Origin: Limnomonas spitsbergensis
Lineage: Eukaryota; Chlorophyta; Chlorophyceae; Chlamydomonadales
Reading direction: 5' to 3'
Length of the DNA stretch: 64,000 nt
Assembly: GCA_037349105.1 (NCBI GenBank)
Contig: JAYJMM010000032.1
Span: 1,764,501-1,828,500, forward strand
Shown here: positions 41,501-53,500 of the stretch, piece after piece
How the letters are laid out: every line of letters starts with the position of its first letter
Position numbering within the stretch: the first letter of the stretch is position 1
Translations under genes and position numbers: made by a program
Notes under the pieces: generated by a model
Seen by the model: the letters and a program-made list of their open reading frames with translations, nothing else
Told to the model about the DNA's origin: nothing
The model's database searches: none

Positions 41501-44500
41501 TCCCGGTTCGCTCTGCCTGACCCTTTTGCAAGAGGCTGTAAGTGGTTACATCAACTTCATTACAAAACAAGTCTCCGCACCTGCTAAGAAGCTCAGCACT
41601 CGCTTGGAAGCTAGCTACACTCCCTAGCAGATGCAACATATGAACGCAGGGGTAAGCAACCAGCCCTGCTTTCATATGTTGGATCCTTTGGGGATAAAAG
41701 CTGACCGTCTCCCTCTCTTTTGGATCGCAGCACTGGATCCTGAACCTTTCTCCCTACACCCCATAGGTCACATCACTGGATCCTGAACCCTTGTCCCTAC
41801 ACCTCATAGGCCACAGCACTGGATCCTGAACCCTTCTCCCTACACCCCATAGGCCACAGCACTGGATCCTGAACCCTTCTCCCTACACCCCATAGGTCGC
41901 AGCACTGGATCCTGAAAACTTCTCCTACACCCCATAGGTCGCAGCACTGGATCCTGAACCCTTGTCCCTACACCCCATAGGTCGCAGCACTGGATCCTGA
42001 ACCCTTGTCCCTATGCCCCATAGGTCGCAGCACTGGATCCTGAACCCTTGTCCCTACACCTCATAGGTCACAGCACTGGATCCTGAAACCTTCACCCTAC
42101 ACCCCATAGGTCGCAGCACTGGATCCTGAACCCTTCTTCCTACCCCCCATAGGTCACAGCACTGGATCCTGAATCTTAAACCCTTGTCCCTATGCCCTGC
42201 AGGCCGCAGTGCCCGTGAGGCAGCTGCTGGGCTGTCTGCAGTTCCTGAGATGCTCCAGCGTGAGCAGCGGATGTCACACGATGCCGTGGTGGCTGCGGTG
42301 CGTGACTGCCGTGATATGTTGGTTGGTTGGTTGATTGGTTGGTTGACTGCCGTGGTGGCTGCGGTGCGTGGCTGCCGTGATATGTTGGTTGGTTGGCTGA
42401 TTGGCTGGTTGACTGCCGTGGTGGCCGCGGTGCGTGGCTGCCCTGATATGTTGGTTGGTTGGTTGATTGGTTGGTTGACTGCCGTGGTGGCCGCGGTGCG
42501 TGGCTGCCGTGATATGTTGGTTGGTTGGTTGATTGGTTGGTTGACTGCCGTGGTGGCCGCGGCACATGACTGCCGTGATGTTTGTGTTGCTTGTCTAGGG
42601 GCTTGTCTGTTTCGCTTACTTTCCTCCTTTATTTTGTGCTTGTGCCAGGCTGTGGGCACCTATCCCGTGCATTGTATGTGATGCCGCACTGGACTCTGAA
42701 CACTGCACACACTTCGCGTCATGCGCAGCGACAGCAGTTCAGCCACTAGGCATCCTCATTCTGTGCACCTGTGCATGGCGCACCCTGCCTTTTTGTGCCC
42801 CCTTCCCCTCAGCCGACTAGCTGGCGCCGCAGCTGTGTCCAGCCCTGCGCAGCCCTGCCCAGCCCGCCGCAGCTGTACCCAGCTCAGCTCAGCTTTGCCC
42901 AGCTCAGCTCAGCCCTGCCCAGCCCACCGCAGCTGTGTCCAGCCCAGCGCAGCCCTGCCCAGCCCACCGCAGCTGTACCCAGCTCAGCTTAGCCCTGCCC
43001 AGCCCACCGCAGCCGTACCCAGCTCAGTTCAGCCCTGCCCAGCCCACCGCAGCTGTGTCCAGCCCAGCGCAGCCCTGCTCAGCCCACCACAGCTGTACCC
43101 AGCCCACCGCAGCTGTGCCCAGCCCACCGCAGCTATGTCTAGCCCACCGCAGACCTGCCCAGCCCACCGCAGCTGTACCCAGCTCAGCTCAGCCTCCATT
43201 CCCCGCCTGCTATCATGTATAATCTCGCCCCTTGGCCTCAGACCCTGACCCTCCGCCCCCTCGGCCCGCCCTGCCCTGTTCAGGTTCGCGTGGAGCTGAA
43301 GCGTGCAGGGGATGCCTGGAACAGTGAAGAGGCCCTCGCCCTGGCACGGCTGGACACGAGGCTGGCTGTGAGTGATAGGGGCAGAGGGGCAGGGTCAAGA
43401 CTGTACACGTAATAGGGGCAGCTTTGACTGGACTCGTGCCGGTGGAGGCATCTGCTGGTGGTCAAGGGGGGTATGGCAGTATGGGGTATGGGGTGTGGGC
43501 TCAGGGTTATTGGATAGGGCTTCAGATAAAATGCTTGGGCAGGAGGCATGGAAAGCCTGAGTGGGTTCCATACGGGAACAATTCTATACATGTGTGCCCT
43601 GGGACGTTTGTTGAAGACCAGTGCTGGGTGGGTTTCGCAGGCCAGAGCTGGTTGGGTGTTCTGGGTGACATTTCAGGGGGAATGCAATCAGGTGCTGGGA
43701 CGCTTGCGGCTCATCCTGCTTAGCAATGATATCAATGGAGCTGACAGTGTTTTTGTGGGAGCAGGGCAGAAGCAGCCTAAGCAGGGTGACAGCCGGCCTA
43801 TCAGCCCATCAGCGCTATCAGGTGACAGGAGGCTATCAGCCCATCAGCGCTATCAGGTGACAGGAGGCCTATTAGCCCATCAGCCCATCATGATGATGTG
43901 GCGGAAGGGTAACACACTTTGGCTTTTGCTTCAATTCAAACCTACCCCCCTCCCCCTCCCCCCTTCCCCCTCCACCTGCCCCCCCCCCTCCCCAGGCTGT
44001 TGAAGGCTGCCTGTCGGGCCTTGAGGTGGCTCAAGGGGAGAACATGAGGCGGCTGTCCCTCAGCCTCAACAGCGCACTGGCAGATGCAGAAGCAGTGCTG
44101 CAGGTGAGGGGGAGGGGGGGGACGTGAGTTTCGTGGGATATAGTTGCTGACTGGATTGCTGACTGGACTGCTGGCTGGATTGCTGACTAGATTGCTGCCT
44201 GGACTGCTGACTGGACTGCTGCCTCAAATGCACGAGTTATGACTCCCTGGGCTGCTGATCTCCTTGCTTTCACATTGGTGGGACAAGAGGATGAGCTGCT
44301 GCTTTGAATGGCCACGGTGAGATGTTTGGGGGCAGTGTTGGACCCCTGGACAGGGCTGGACTCGAGGGCGTCGTAGCCCCGCAGCTCACACCAGTCTGCG
44401 GGTATCCTCAGTCATCATTTAGACAGGTGTGATGCTGATTTGTTCAAACATCACATTCGGTATGTTTCTTTTCCCTGATAATTTGATAACGCCTCTACGC

Positions 44501-47500
44501 TCTTAAGTGAAATGCCTGGCTGCTGGTCATCGGCCTGTGATGAAGCTTAACAAGCACCTCTCTCACGCTCAACGTCTGCCCCCCTCCTGTCTCTGCCCCC
44601 TGCTGCCCCCGCCTACCCCCGCCTACCCCCGCCAACCCCTGCCTCCCTTCCCCTCATCCTCCCACCTTCCTCGCTTTCCTTTCAGGTGTCGGTTCGCAGC
44701 GAGGTTGCTCAATCCTTGGAACCTGTGAGTGGCGCATGGCACAGGTTGGGGGAATATAATTTGGGGGAGAATATGGCGTGGCAGAGGCTGCTACGGTTGA
44801 GGGCAAGGCAGTAGGGTTCAGCCATGGTGGCCTAATGGTCTTGCCTTTCCTTCTGGCCTTACATTTGACACATTTCAAACCCTGAACCTTGTCTAAACTG
44901 GCTTAAGCCCTAATCTGTGTCTGCATTGTATGCGGCCTTGTACTACCTCGAGTTTTTTTGACTGATTGGTCCTGAACCCTGGCTCATCAACCTTGGATCC
45001 TCACTGAAACAATCTCAAATTCATTTAAAAGCTATCCAAATAAATTATTTTATCTCCTGGTCTCCTGACCCCTTTTCACCCTTGCAGGTGCGGCGCTTGC
45101 CTCAGATGCTTGCTGCCATGATGCCGGCTACTCTCCCCGGAGCTGGTTTCGACTCCACCCCGGGCAATGGCAGTGGCGGCAGAGCCGCGGCAGCCACTGA
45201 AGCTGCAATACAGGCTGCTGTACGTCTAGCTGTCAATGAAGAGGTCACTGCTGCGGTACAACAGATACTGCAAGCCCAGGTGAGGGTTTGGGGTGTAGGG
45301 TGAAGGGTTGCCCATGTGAGGGTCAAGGCAATCTTTGCTGTAACAGAGTTTGGTAGTCTGTGCATCCACCCCGTAGCTGTTTATGAAGTCCTGGCATGGC
45401 ATGGCATGGCATGGCATGGCATGACATGGCATGGCATGGCATGGCATGGCATGGCATGGCATGGCATGGCATGGCATGGCATGGCATGACATGACATGGT
45501 CTGTCCTGGCATGGCATGGCATGGCATGACATGGCATGGGTAAGGTTTGGGGTTTAGGGCTTTCACATTTCTGCCTGTAGTCTCTCACCCCGGCTCAGTC
45601 ATTGCGCCCTGCCTCAAATCTAGGACTGCCACCTCCTGTCGACCCTTTTTGAATACAACGAGTGTCCTGTCATCCCTTGCTCATCGTGTGGCCGGACCCC
45701 TCATCTGCCTGGCTGCATGTGTTTTTCTTGTACTGCCTCCAGTCTCTCTGACAGATTGGTCCTGACCCCTTATCTGCCTGGCTGCATTGTATGCAGCCTT
45801 GTACTGCCCTCAGTCTCTCTGACAGACTGGTCCTAACCCCTCATCTGCATGGCTGCAGTCTGATGGCTTCACCCGCATGTCCCAAGTGCGACCGACCCCC
45901 CTGGTGGATGAGCAGTGGGAGGCGCTGGGCAGGCGACTCAGCAGGCTGGAGCGACTGGTCGAGGAGGTGCCAGAGGTAAAACGTTGTGAAGGTTTTACAG
46001 TCCAGCAGAGCATCACATTTGATGCATGGGACAGGTAGAAGACCTGGCGGGCAAGGGGGGGAGAAGGGGCAGGTACACGTCGTTCTGAGGCATTGGACCT
46101 CGGGTTCGATAGTGTTTTTTCTTTCCAGTTTCCACGCTCATCACATTTTGAAGGGCACAAAATGAGAAAAGAGTGTCATCCAGCTGCAGGCCTCTACCGC
46201 TGTCTGCTCTGACTGCGAGGACTTTGTCTGTCTCACTGCGAGGCATCTGACTGCCTGTCTGCAAGGCATCTGACTGTCTCACTGCGAGGTATCTGACTGC
46301 CTGTCTGCAAGGCATCTGACTGTCTCACTGCGAGGCATCTGACTGCCTGTCTGCAAGGCATCTGACTGTCTCACTGCGAGGCATCTAACTTCCAAGTGTA
46401 GTTGAAGGTGCCTTTGGACCCAGCTGGTTCCTGAGTCCACCTGAGAGGGCATGCCAACATCTTCACCATGTTAGTACTGCTGGAACCTGGTTTGGCGTCT
46501 AGGGCTTAACCCTAGGTCCTGAGAGGGCATGCCAACCTTCTCGAGTCCCCCTGTTCAGAGCCCCCCTCCCTTGTTGACCCGCAGGCCTCTGAGGCTGCCC
46601 TGCGCTCCCAGCTGGCTCAGCAGCTGCCTCCTGCTCTGGCCTCTTCGGCGGAGACCATAGCCGCGGAGATGTCGATCACTGCTGCGAGGGAGGCGGATGG
46701 TCTGAGAGGCCAGCTGGATCAGTCCAGAACCCTGGTGAGCCGGGGCAGCGGTGGAGGCCTAGGGGGGTAGGATACTAGGATTGGTGAGCCGGGGCAGCGG
46801 TGGAGGCTTAGGGGGGTAGGATACTAGGATTGGTGAGCCGGGGCAGCGGTGGAGGCCTAGGGGGGTAGGATACTAGGATTGATGAGCCGGGGCACTGGTG
46901 GAGGCCTGGGGGGGTAGGATACTAGGATTGATGAGCCGGGGCACTGGTGGAGGCCTGGGGGGGTAGGATACTAGGATTCATGAGCCGGGGCACTGGTGGA
47001 GGCCTGGGGGGGTAGGATACTAGGATTGATAAGCCGGGGCACTGGTGGAGGCCTGGGGGGGTAGGATACTAGAGTTGATGAGCCGGGGCACTGGTGGAGG
47101 CCTGGGGGGGTAGGATACTAGAGTTGATAAGCCGGGGCGCTGGTGGAGGCCTGGGGGGGTGGGATACTAGAGTTGATGAGCCGGGGCACTGGTTGAATCC
47201 TAGGGGGGTAGGATTGATGAGCCGTGGCACAGGTTGAATCCTAGGGGGGTGGGATTGATGAGCTGGGGCACTGGTTGTAGTCCAGGAGGGCAGCATTGAT
47301 GAGCTGGGGCACGAATTGAATCTTAGGGAGGTAGGATTGATGAGCCGGGGCACTGGTTGAATCCTAGGGGGGTAGGATTGATGAGCTGGGGCACTGGTTG
47401 TAGTCCAGGAGGGCAGCATTGATCAGCTGGGGCACTGGTTGTAGTCCAGGAGGGCAGCATTGATGAGCTGGGGCACTGGTTGTAGTCCAGGAGGGCAGCA

Positions 47501-50500
47501 TTGATGAGCTGGGGCACGAATTGAATCTTAGGGAGGTAGGATTGATGAGCCGGGGCACTGGTTGAATCCTAGGGGGGTAGGATTGATGAGCTGGGGCACT
47601 GGTTGAATCCTAGGGGGGTAGGATTGATGAGCCGGGGCACTGGTTGAATCCTAGGGGGGTAGTATTGATAAGCTGGGGCACTGGTTGAATCCTAGGGGGG
47701 TAGGATTGATGAGCCGGGGCACTGGTTGAATCCTAGGGGGGTAGTATTGATGAGCCGGGGCACTGGTTGAATCTTAGGGGGGTAGTATTGATGAGCTGGG
47801 GCACTGGTTGAATCCTAGGGGGGTAGTATTGATGAGCTGGGGCACTGGTTGTAGTCCAGGAGGGCAGCATTGATGAGCTGGGGCACTGGTTGAATCCTAG
47901 GGGGGTAGTATTGATGAGCCGGGGCACTGGTTGAATCCTAGGGGGGTAGGATTGATGAGCTGGGGCACTGGTTGAATCCTAGGGGGGTAGTATTGATGAG
48001 CTGGGGCACTGGTTGTAGTCCAGGAGGGCAGCATTGATGAGCTGGGGCACTGGTTGTAGTCCAGGAGGGCAGCATTGATGAGCTGGGGCACGAATTGAAT
48101 CTTAGGGAGGTAGGATTGATGAGCCGGGGCACTGGTTGAATCCTAGGGGGGTAGGATTGATGAGCTGGGGCATTGGTTGAATCCTAGGGGGGTAGTATTG
48201 ATGAGCTGGGGCACTGGTTGAATCCTAGGGGGGTAGTATTGATGAGCTGGGGCACTGGTTGTAGTCCAGGAGGGCAGCATTGATGAGCTGGGGCACGAAT
48301 TGAATCTTAGGGAGGTAGGATTGATGAGCCGGGGCACTGGTTGAATCCTAGGGGGGTAGGATTGATGAGCTGGGGCATTGGTTGAATCCTAGGGGGGTAG
48401 TATTGATGAGCTGGGGCACTGGTTGTAGTCCAGGAGGGCAGCATTGATGAGCTGGGGCACGAATTGAATCTTAGGGAGGTAGGATTGATGAGCCGGGGCA
48501 CTGGTTGAATCCTAGGGGGGTAGGATTGATGAGCTGGGGCACTGGTTGAATCCTAAGGGGGTAGTATTGATGAGCTGGGGCACTGGTTGAATCCTAGGGG
48601 TGTAGGATTGATGAGCTGGGGCACTGGTTGAATCCTAGGGGGGTAGGATTGATGAGCTGGGGCACTGGTTGAATCCTAGGGGGGTAGGATTGATGAGCTG
48701 GGGCACTGGTTGAATCCTAGGGGGGTAGGATTGATGAGCTGGGGCACTGGTTGAATCCTAGGGGTGTAGGATTGATGAGCTGGGGCACTGGTTGAATCCT
48801 AAGGAGGTAGGATTGATGAGCTGGGGCACTGGTTGAATCCTAGGGGGGTAGTATTGATGAGCTGGGGCACTGGTTGAATCCTAGGGGGGTAGTATTGATG
48901 AGCCGGGGCACTGGTTGAATCCTAAGGGGGTAGTATTGATGAGCTGGGGCACTGGTTGAATCCTAGGGGTGTAGGATTGATGAGCTGGGGCACTGGTTGA
49001 ATCCTAGGGGGGTAGGATTGATGAGCTGGGGCACTGGTTGAATCCTAGGGGGGTAGTATTGATGAGCTGGGGCACTGGTTGAATCCTAAGGGGGTAGGAT
49101 TGATGAGCCGGGGCACTGGTTGAATCCTAGGGGGGTAGTATTGATAAGCTGGGGCACTGGTTGTAGTCCAGGAGGGCAGCATTGATGAGCTGGGGCACTG
49201 GTTGAATCCTAGGGGGGTAGTATTGATAAGCTGGGGCACTGGTTGAATCCTAGGGGGGTAGGATTGATAAGCTGGGGCATTGGTTGAATCCAAGGGGGGT
49301 AGTATTGATAAGCTGGGGCACTGGTTGTAGTCCAGGAGGGCAGCATTGATGAGATGGGGCACTGGTTGAATCCTAGGGGGGTAGTATTGATAAGCTGGAG
49401 CACTGGTTGAATCCTAGGGGGGTAGGATTGATGAGCTGGGGCACTGGTTGAATCCTAGGGGGGTAGTATTGATAAGCTGGAGCACTGGTTGAATCCTAGG
49501 GGGGTAGGATTGATGAGCTGGGGCACTGGTTGTAGTCCAGGAGGGCAGCATTGATGAGCTGGGGCATTGGTTGAATCCTAGGGGGGTAGGATTGATAAGC
49601 TGGGGCACTGGTTGTAGTCCAGGAGGGCAGCATTGATGAGCTGGGGCACTGGTTGAATCTTACGGAGGTAGGATTGATGAGCTGGGGCATTGGTTGAATC
49701 CTAGGGGGGTAGGATTGATAAGCTGGGGCACTGGTTGAATCCTAGGGGGGTAGTATTGATGAGCTGGGGCACTGGTTGAATCCTAGGGGGGTAGGATTGA
49801 TAAGCTGGGGCACTGGTTGAATCCTAGGGGGGTAGGATTGATGAGCTGGGGCATTGGTTGAATCCTAGGGGGGTAGGATTGATAAGCTGGGGCACTGGTT
49901 GAATCCTAGGGGGGTAGTATTGATGAGCTGGGGCACTGGTTGAATCCTAGGGGGGTAGGATTGATAAGCTGGGGCACTGGTTGAATCCTAGGGGGGTAGG
50001 ATTGATGAGCTGGGGCATTGGTTGAATCCTAGGGGGGTAGGATTGATAAGCTGGGGCACTGGTTGAATCCTAGGGGGGTAGGATTGATGAGCTGGGGCAT
50101 TGGTTGAATCCTAGGGGGGTAGGATTGATAAGCTGGGGCACTGGTTGAATCCTAGGGGGGTAGTATTGATGAGCTGGGGCACTGGTTGAATCCTAGGGGG
50201 GTAGGATTGATAAGCTGGGGCACTGGTTGTAGTCCAGGAGGGCAGCATTGATGAGCTGGGGCACTGGTTGAATCTTAGGGGGGTAGGATTGATGAGCTGG
50301 GGCATTGGTTGAATCCTAGGGGGGTAGGATTGATAAGCTGGGGCACTGGTTGAATCTTAGGGAGGTAGGATTGATGAGCTGGGGCACTGGTTGAATCTTA
50401 GGGGGGTAGGATTGATGAGCTGGGGCACTGGTTGAATCCTAAGGGGGTAGGATTGATAAGCTGGGGCATTGGTTGAATCCTAGGGGGGTAGTATTGATGA

Positions 50501-53500
50501 GCTGGGGCACTGGTTGAATCCTAGGGGGGTAGGATGGATGAGCTGGGGCACTGGTTGAATCCTAAGGGGGTAGGATTGATAAGCTGGGGCACTGGTTGAA
50601 TCCTAGGGGGGTAGTATTGATGAGCCGGGGCACTGGTTGAATCCTAGGGGGGTAGGATGGATGAGCTGGGGCACTGATTGTAGTCCAGGAGGGCAGCATT
50701 GATGAGCTGGGGCACTGGTTGTAGTCCAGGAGGGTTATGTTGGTGATACGGAGTTCATCTCCTCCACATTTGCTGCTCGTACAGTCACCTAGACGGTGAT
50801 TAGGACGTCCACGTATGAACCCCATGAGGTTCTAACAAAATATATATCACCATCTGGGAAGCCCTGTTGCATTCCTCCTTAGTCCAGACATGACTCTCTG
50901 TGAAGCCCTGTGGCCAAATGGGAAGCCCTCTGGCATTCCTCCTTAGTCCAGACATGACTCTCTGTGAAGCCCTGTGGCCAAATGGGAAGCCCTGTTGCAT
51001 TCCTCTCACTCCTGAGTTCTGACATGACTCTCTGTGAAGCCCTGTGGCCAAATGGGAAGTCCTGTTGCATTCCTCCTTAGTCCAGACATGACTCTATGTG
51101 AAGCCCTGTGGCCAAATGGGAAGTCCTGTTGCATTCCTCCTTAGTCCAGACATGACTCTATGTGAAGCCCTGTGGCCAAATGGGAAGTCCTGTTGCATTC
51201 CTCCTTAGTCCAGACATGACTCTATGTGAAGCCCTGTGGCCAAATGGGAAGCCCTGTTGCATTCCTCTCACTCCTTATTCCTGGCATGACTCTCTGTGAA
51301 GCCCTGTGGCCAAATGGGAAGCCCTGTTGCATTCCTCTCACTCCTTAGTCCAGACATGACTCTATGTGAAGCCCTGTGGCCAAATGGGAAGTCCTGTTGC
51401 ATTCCTCCTTAGTCCAGACATGACTCTATGTGAAGCCCTGTGGCCAAATGGGAAGTCCTGTTGCATTCCTCCTTAGTCCAGACATGACTCTCTGTTAAGC
51501 CCTGTGGCCAAATGGGAAGTCCTGTTGCATTCCTCTCACTCCTTAGTCCTGACATGACTCTCTGTGAAGCCCTGTGGCCAAATGGGAAGCCCTGTTGCAT
51601 TCCTCTCACTCCTGAGTTCTGACATGACTCTCTGTGAAGCCCTGTGGCCAAATGGGAAGTCCTGTTGCATTCCTCCTTAGTCCAGACATGACTCTATGTG
51701 AAGCCCTGTGGCCAAATGGGAAGTCCTGTTGCATTCCTCCTTAGTCCAGACATGACTCTATGTGAAGCCCTGTGGCCAAATGGGAAGTCCTGTTGCATTC
51801 CTCCTTAGTCCAGACATGACTCTATGTGAAGCCCTGTGGCCAAATGGGAAGTCCTGTTGCATTCCTCCTTAGTCCAGACATGACTCTATGTGAAGCCCTG
51901 TGGCCAAATGGGAAGTCCTGTTGCATTCCTCCTTAGTCCAGACATGACTCTATGTGAAGCCCTGTGGCCAAATGGGAAGTCCTGTTGCATTCCTCTCACT
52001 CCTTAGTCCAGACATGACTCTTTGTGAAATGTGAAGCTAGTTGGAAATGTTGAACACGGAACTGTGTTTTGTTTGCCACTTGTCCTTACAGGTGACTGAC
52101 GCTCTCCGGGTGGGGCTTGAGGACGTCATGCTGTTGCTGGCTCCCCTCCGTGACTCGGTTCAGGCACTCAAGGTAGGGACAGTTCAAGTGTGCAGAACCC
52201 TAAAACCTGGAAAATGTGGCTGTGCTCAAATTATATAAATGAATAGTTATCTCTGAGGCGAGTATTAATGAAGCCACCCGGCTCCTCTTGGACAGTGTTG
52301 TACCTCTTTACTAAAGAGGGGCACAGAGGAGGTGCACAGCTTTCAAACTTGCAAATGTACCGATGCTTAATCAAACGTATCAGGCAGCCAAGACGAGGGG
52401 GGCAAACAACCTGCAATTTGGACCACGTGCATACAGTAGAATGTGGAAGATGGTGGCTCACCTAGTGCTACCGCCGAATGGCTGGCTTCCTTCATCTACG
52501 CCTCAGGGCGTATCGTTTATATATGGAATGTGGAAGGCATGGAGCACAATCAATTGTTTTGGACATGCTACACACGGTGGCCAGTGTGGCGTTGTGATGG
52601 ATCGATTCACACTGGCTACCATAGCATGAAATCGCTGTCCAGCATGAGGCCCTTTCATCCACCGACACACTCAGAGGCTGGGGAAGCCATCGTGTCCCAT
52701 GATCCTCGATTGAAGAAACACCTTGTGGACTTCTCCGGCAGCCATCCCCGTTGAAAGCAGGAGGATGGGGAACTCAGAGGCTGGGGAACACATCCGTGTC
52801 ACATGATCCTCACCTTCAAAGACACTCGAGGGACACCTTCAGGACTTTTACGGCAGCCATTCCCATGCTAGGTTCAATTAGGAGTCTCCCTGAACCCTAG
52901 CCTAGCCTAGGAGTCTCCCTGAACCCTAGCCTAGCCTAGGAGTCTCCCTGAACCCTAGCCTAGCGTGCCTGTATATCTATTTTATTTGTGTAATAGTTTG
53001 TCTCTTTGGTACAACACAGGATCAAGTTGAGCAGCAGGCCGCCGCGCAGCAGGAGCAGTCGGCTGCAGCTGCCAGAGCAGCGGAGGAGCGGGCTGGCGTG
53101 GCAAGCGCTGATCATGCCTGGGTGGGCGGAGGCGGGGAGAGGGACAGAAGCTTGGCAGCTGTGGACCCTGCAGCGCTCGCGGCCCTTTCCTCTGACCTGG
53201 CGTTGATTGCGACAGCTGTGCAACAGCTGGACACCAAGCTGGACGCCATGCAAAGCCACCAGGTGTGAATCTGGACCCCAGAGTGTGAAGTACAGCCCCT
53301 GAGAAATAACCCCCCTTCAGGGTTGGGGGTTCTGAACATAAACCCCCTCAGGGTTCAGGGTTCTGAACGCAAATTCCCTCAGGGTTAAGGGTTGAGAAAA
53401 TCCGCAGATACAGGGTGCATCTATGTGTGACGCCACAACGGCTGTCCATGTCTAGCATTGTGCGGCAGGCCTGGTCTAACATTATGCAGCAGGACTGGCG

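Noticed and set aside
42283..42681. Single long exon 4 running through the 66-bp repeats
   Set aside because: The frame is open but the encoded modules are hydrophobic and unlike the neighbouring exons, and no acceptor-compatible donor near 42681 was convincing. Kept as possible alternative donors only.
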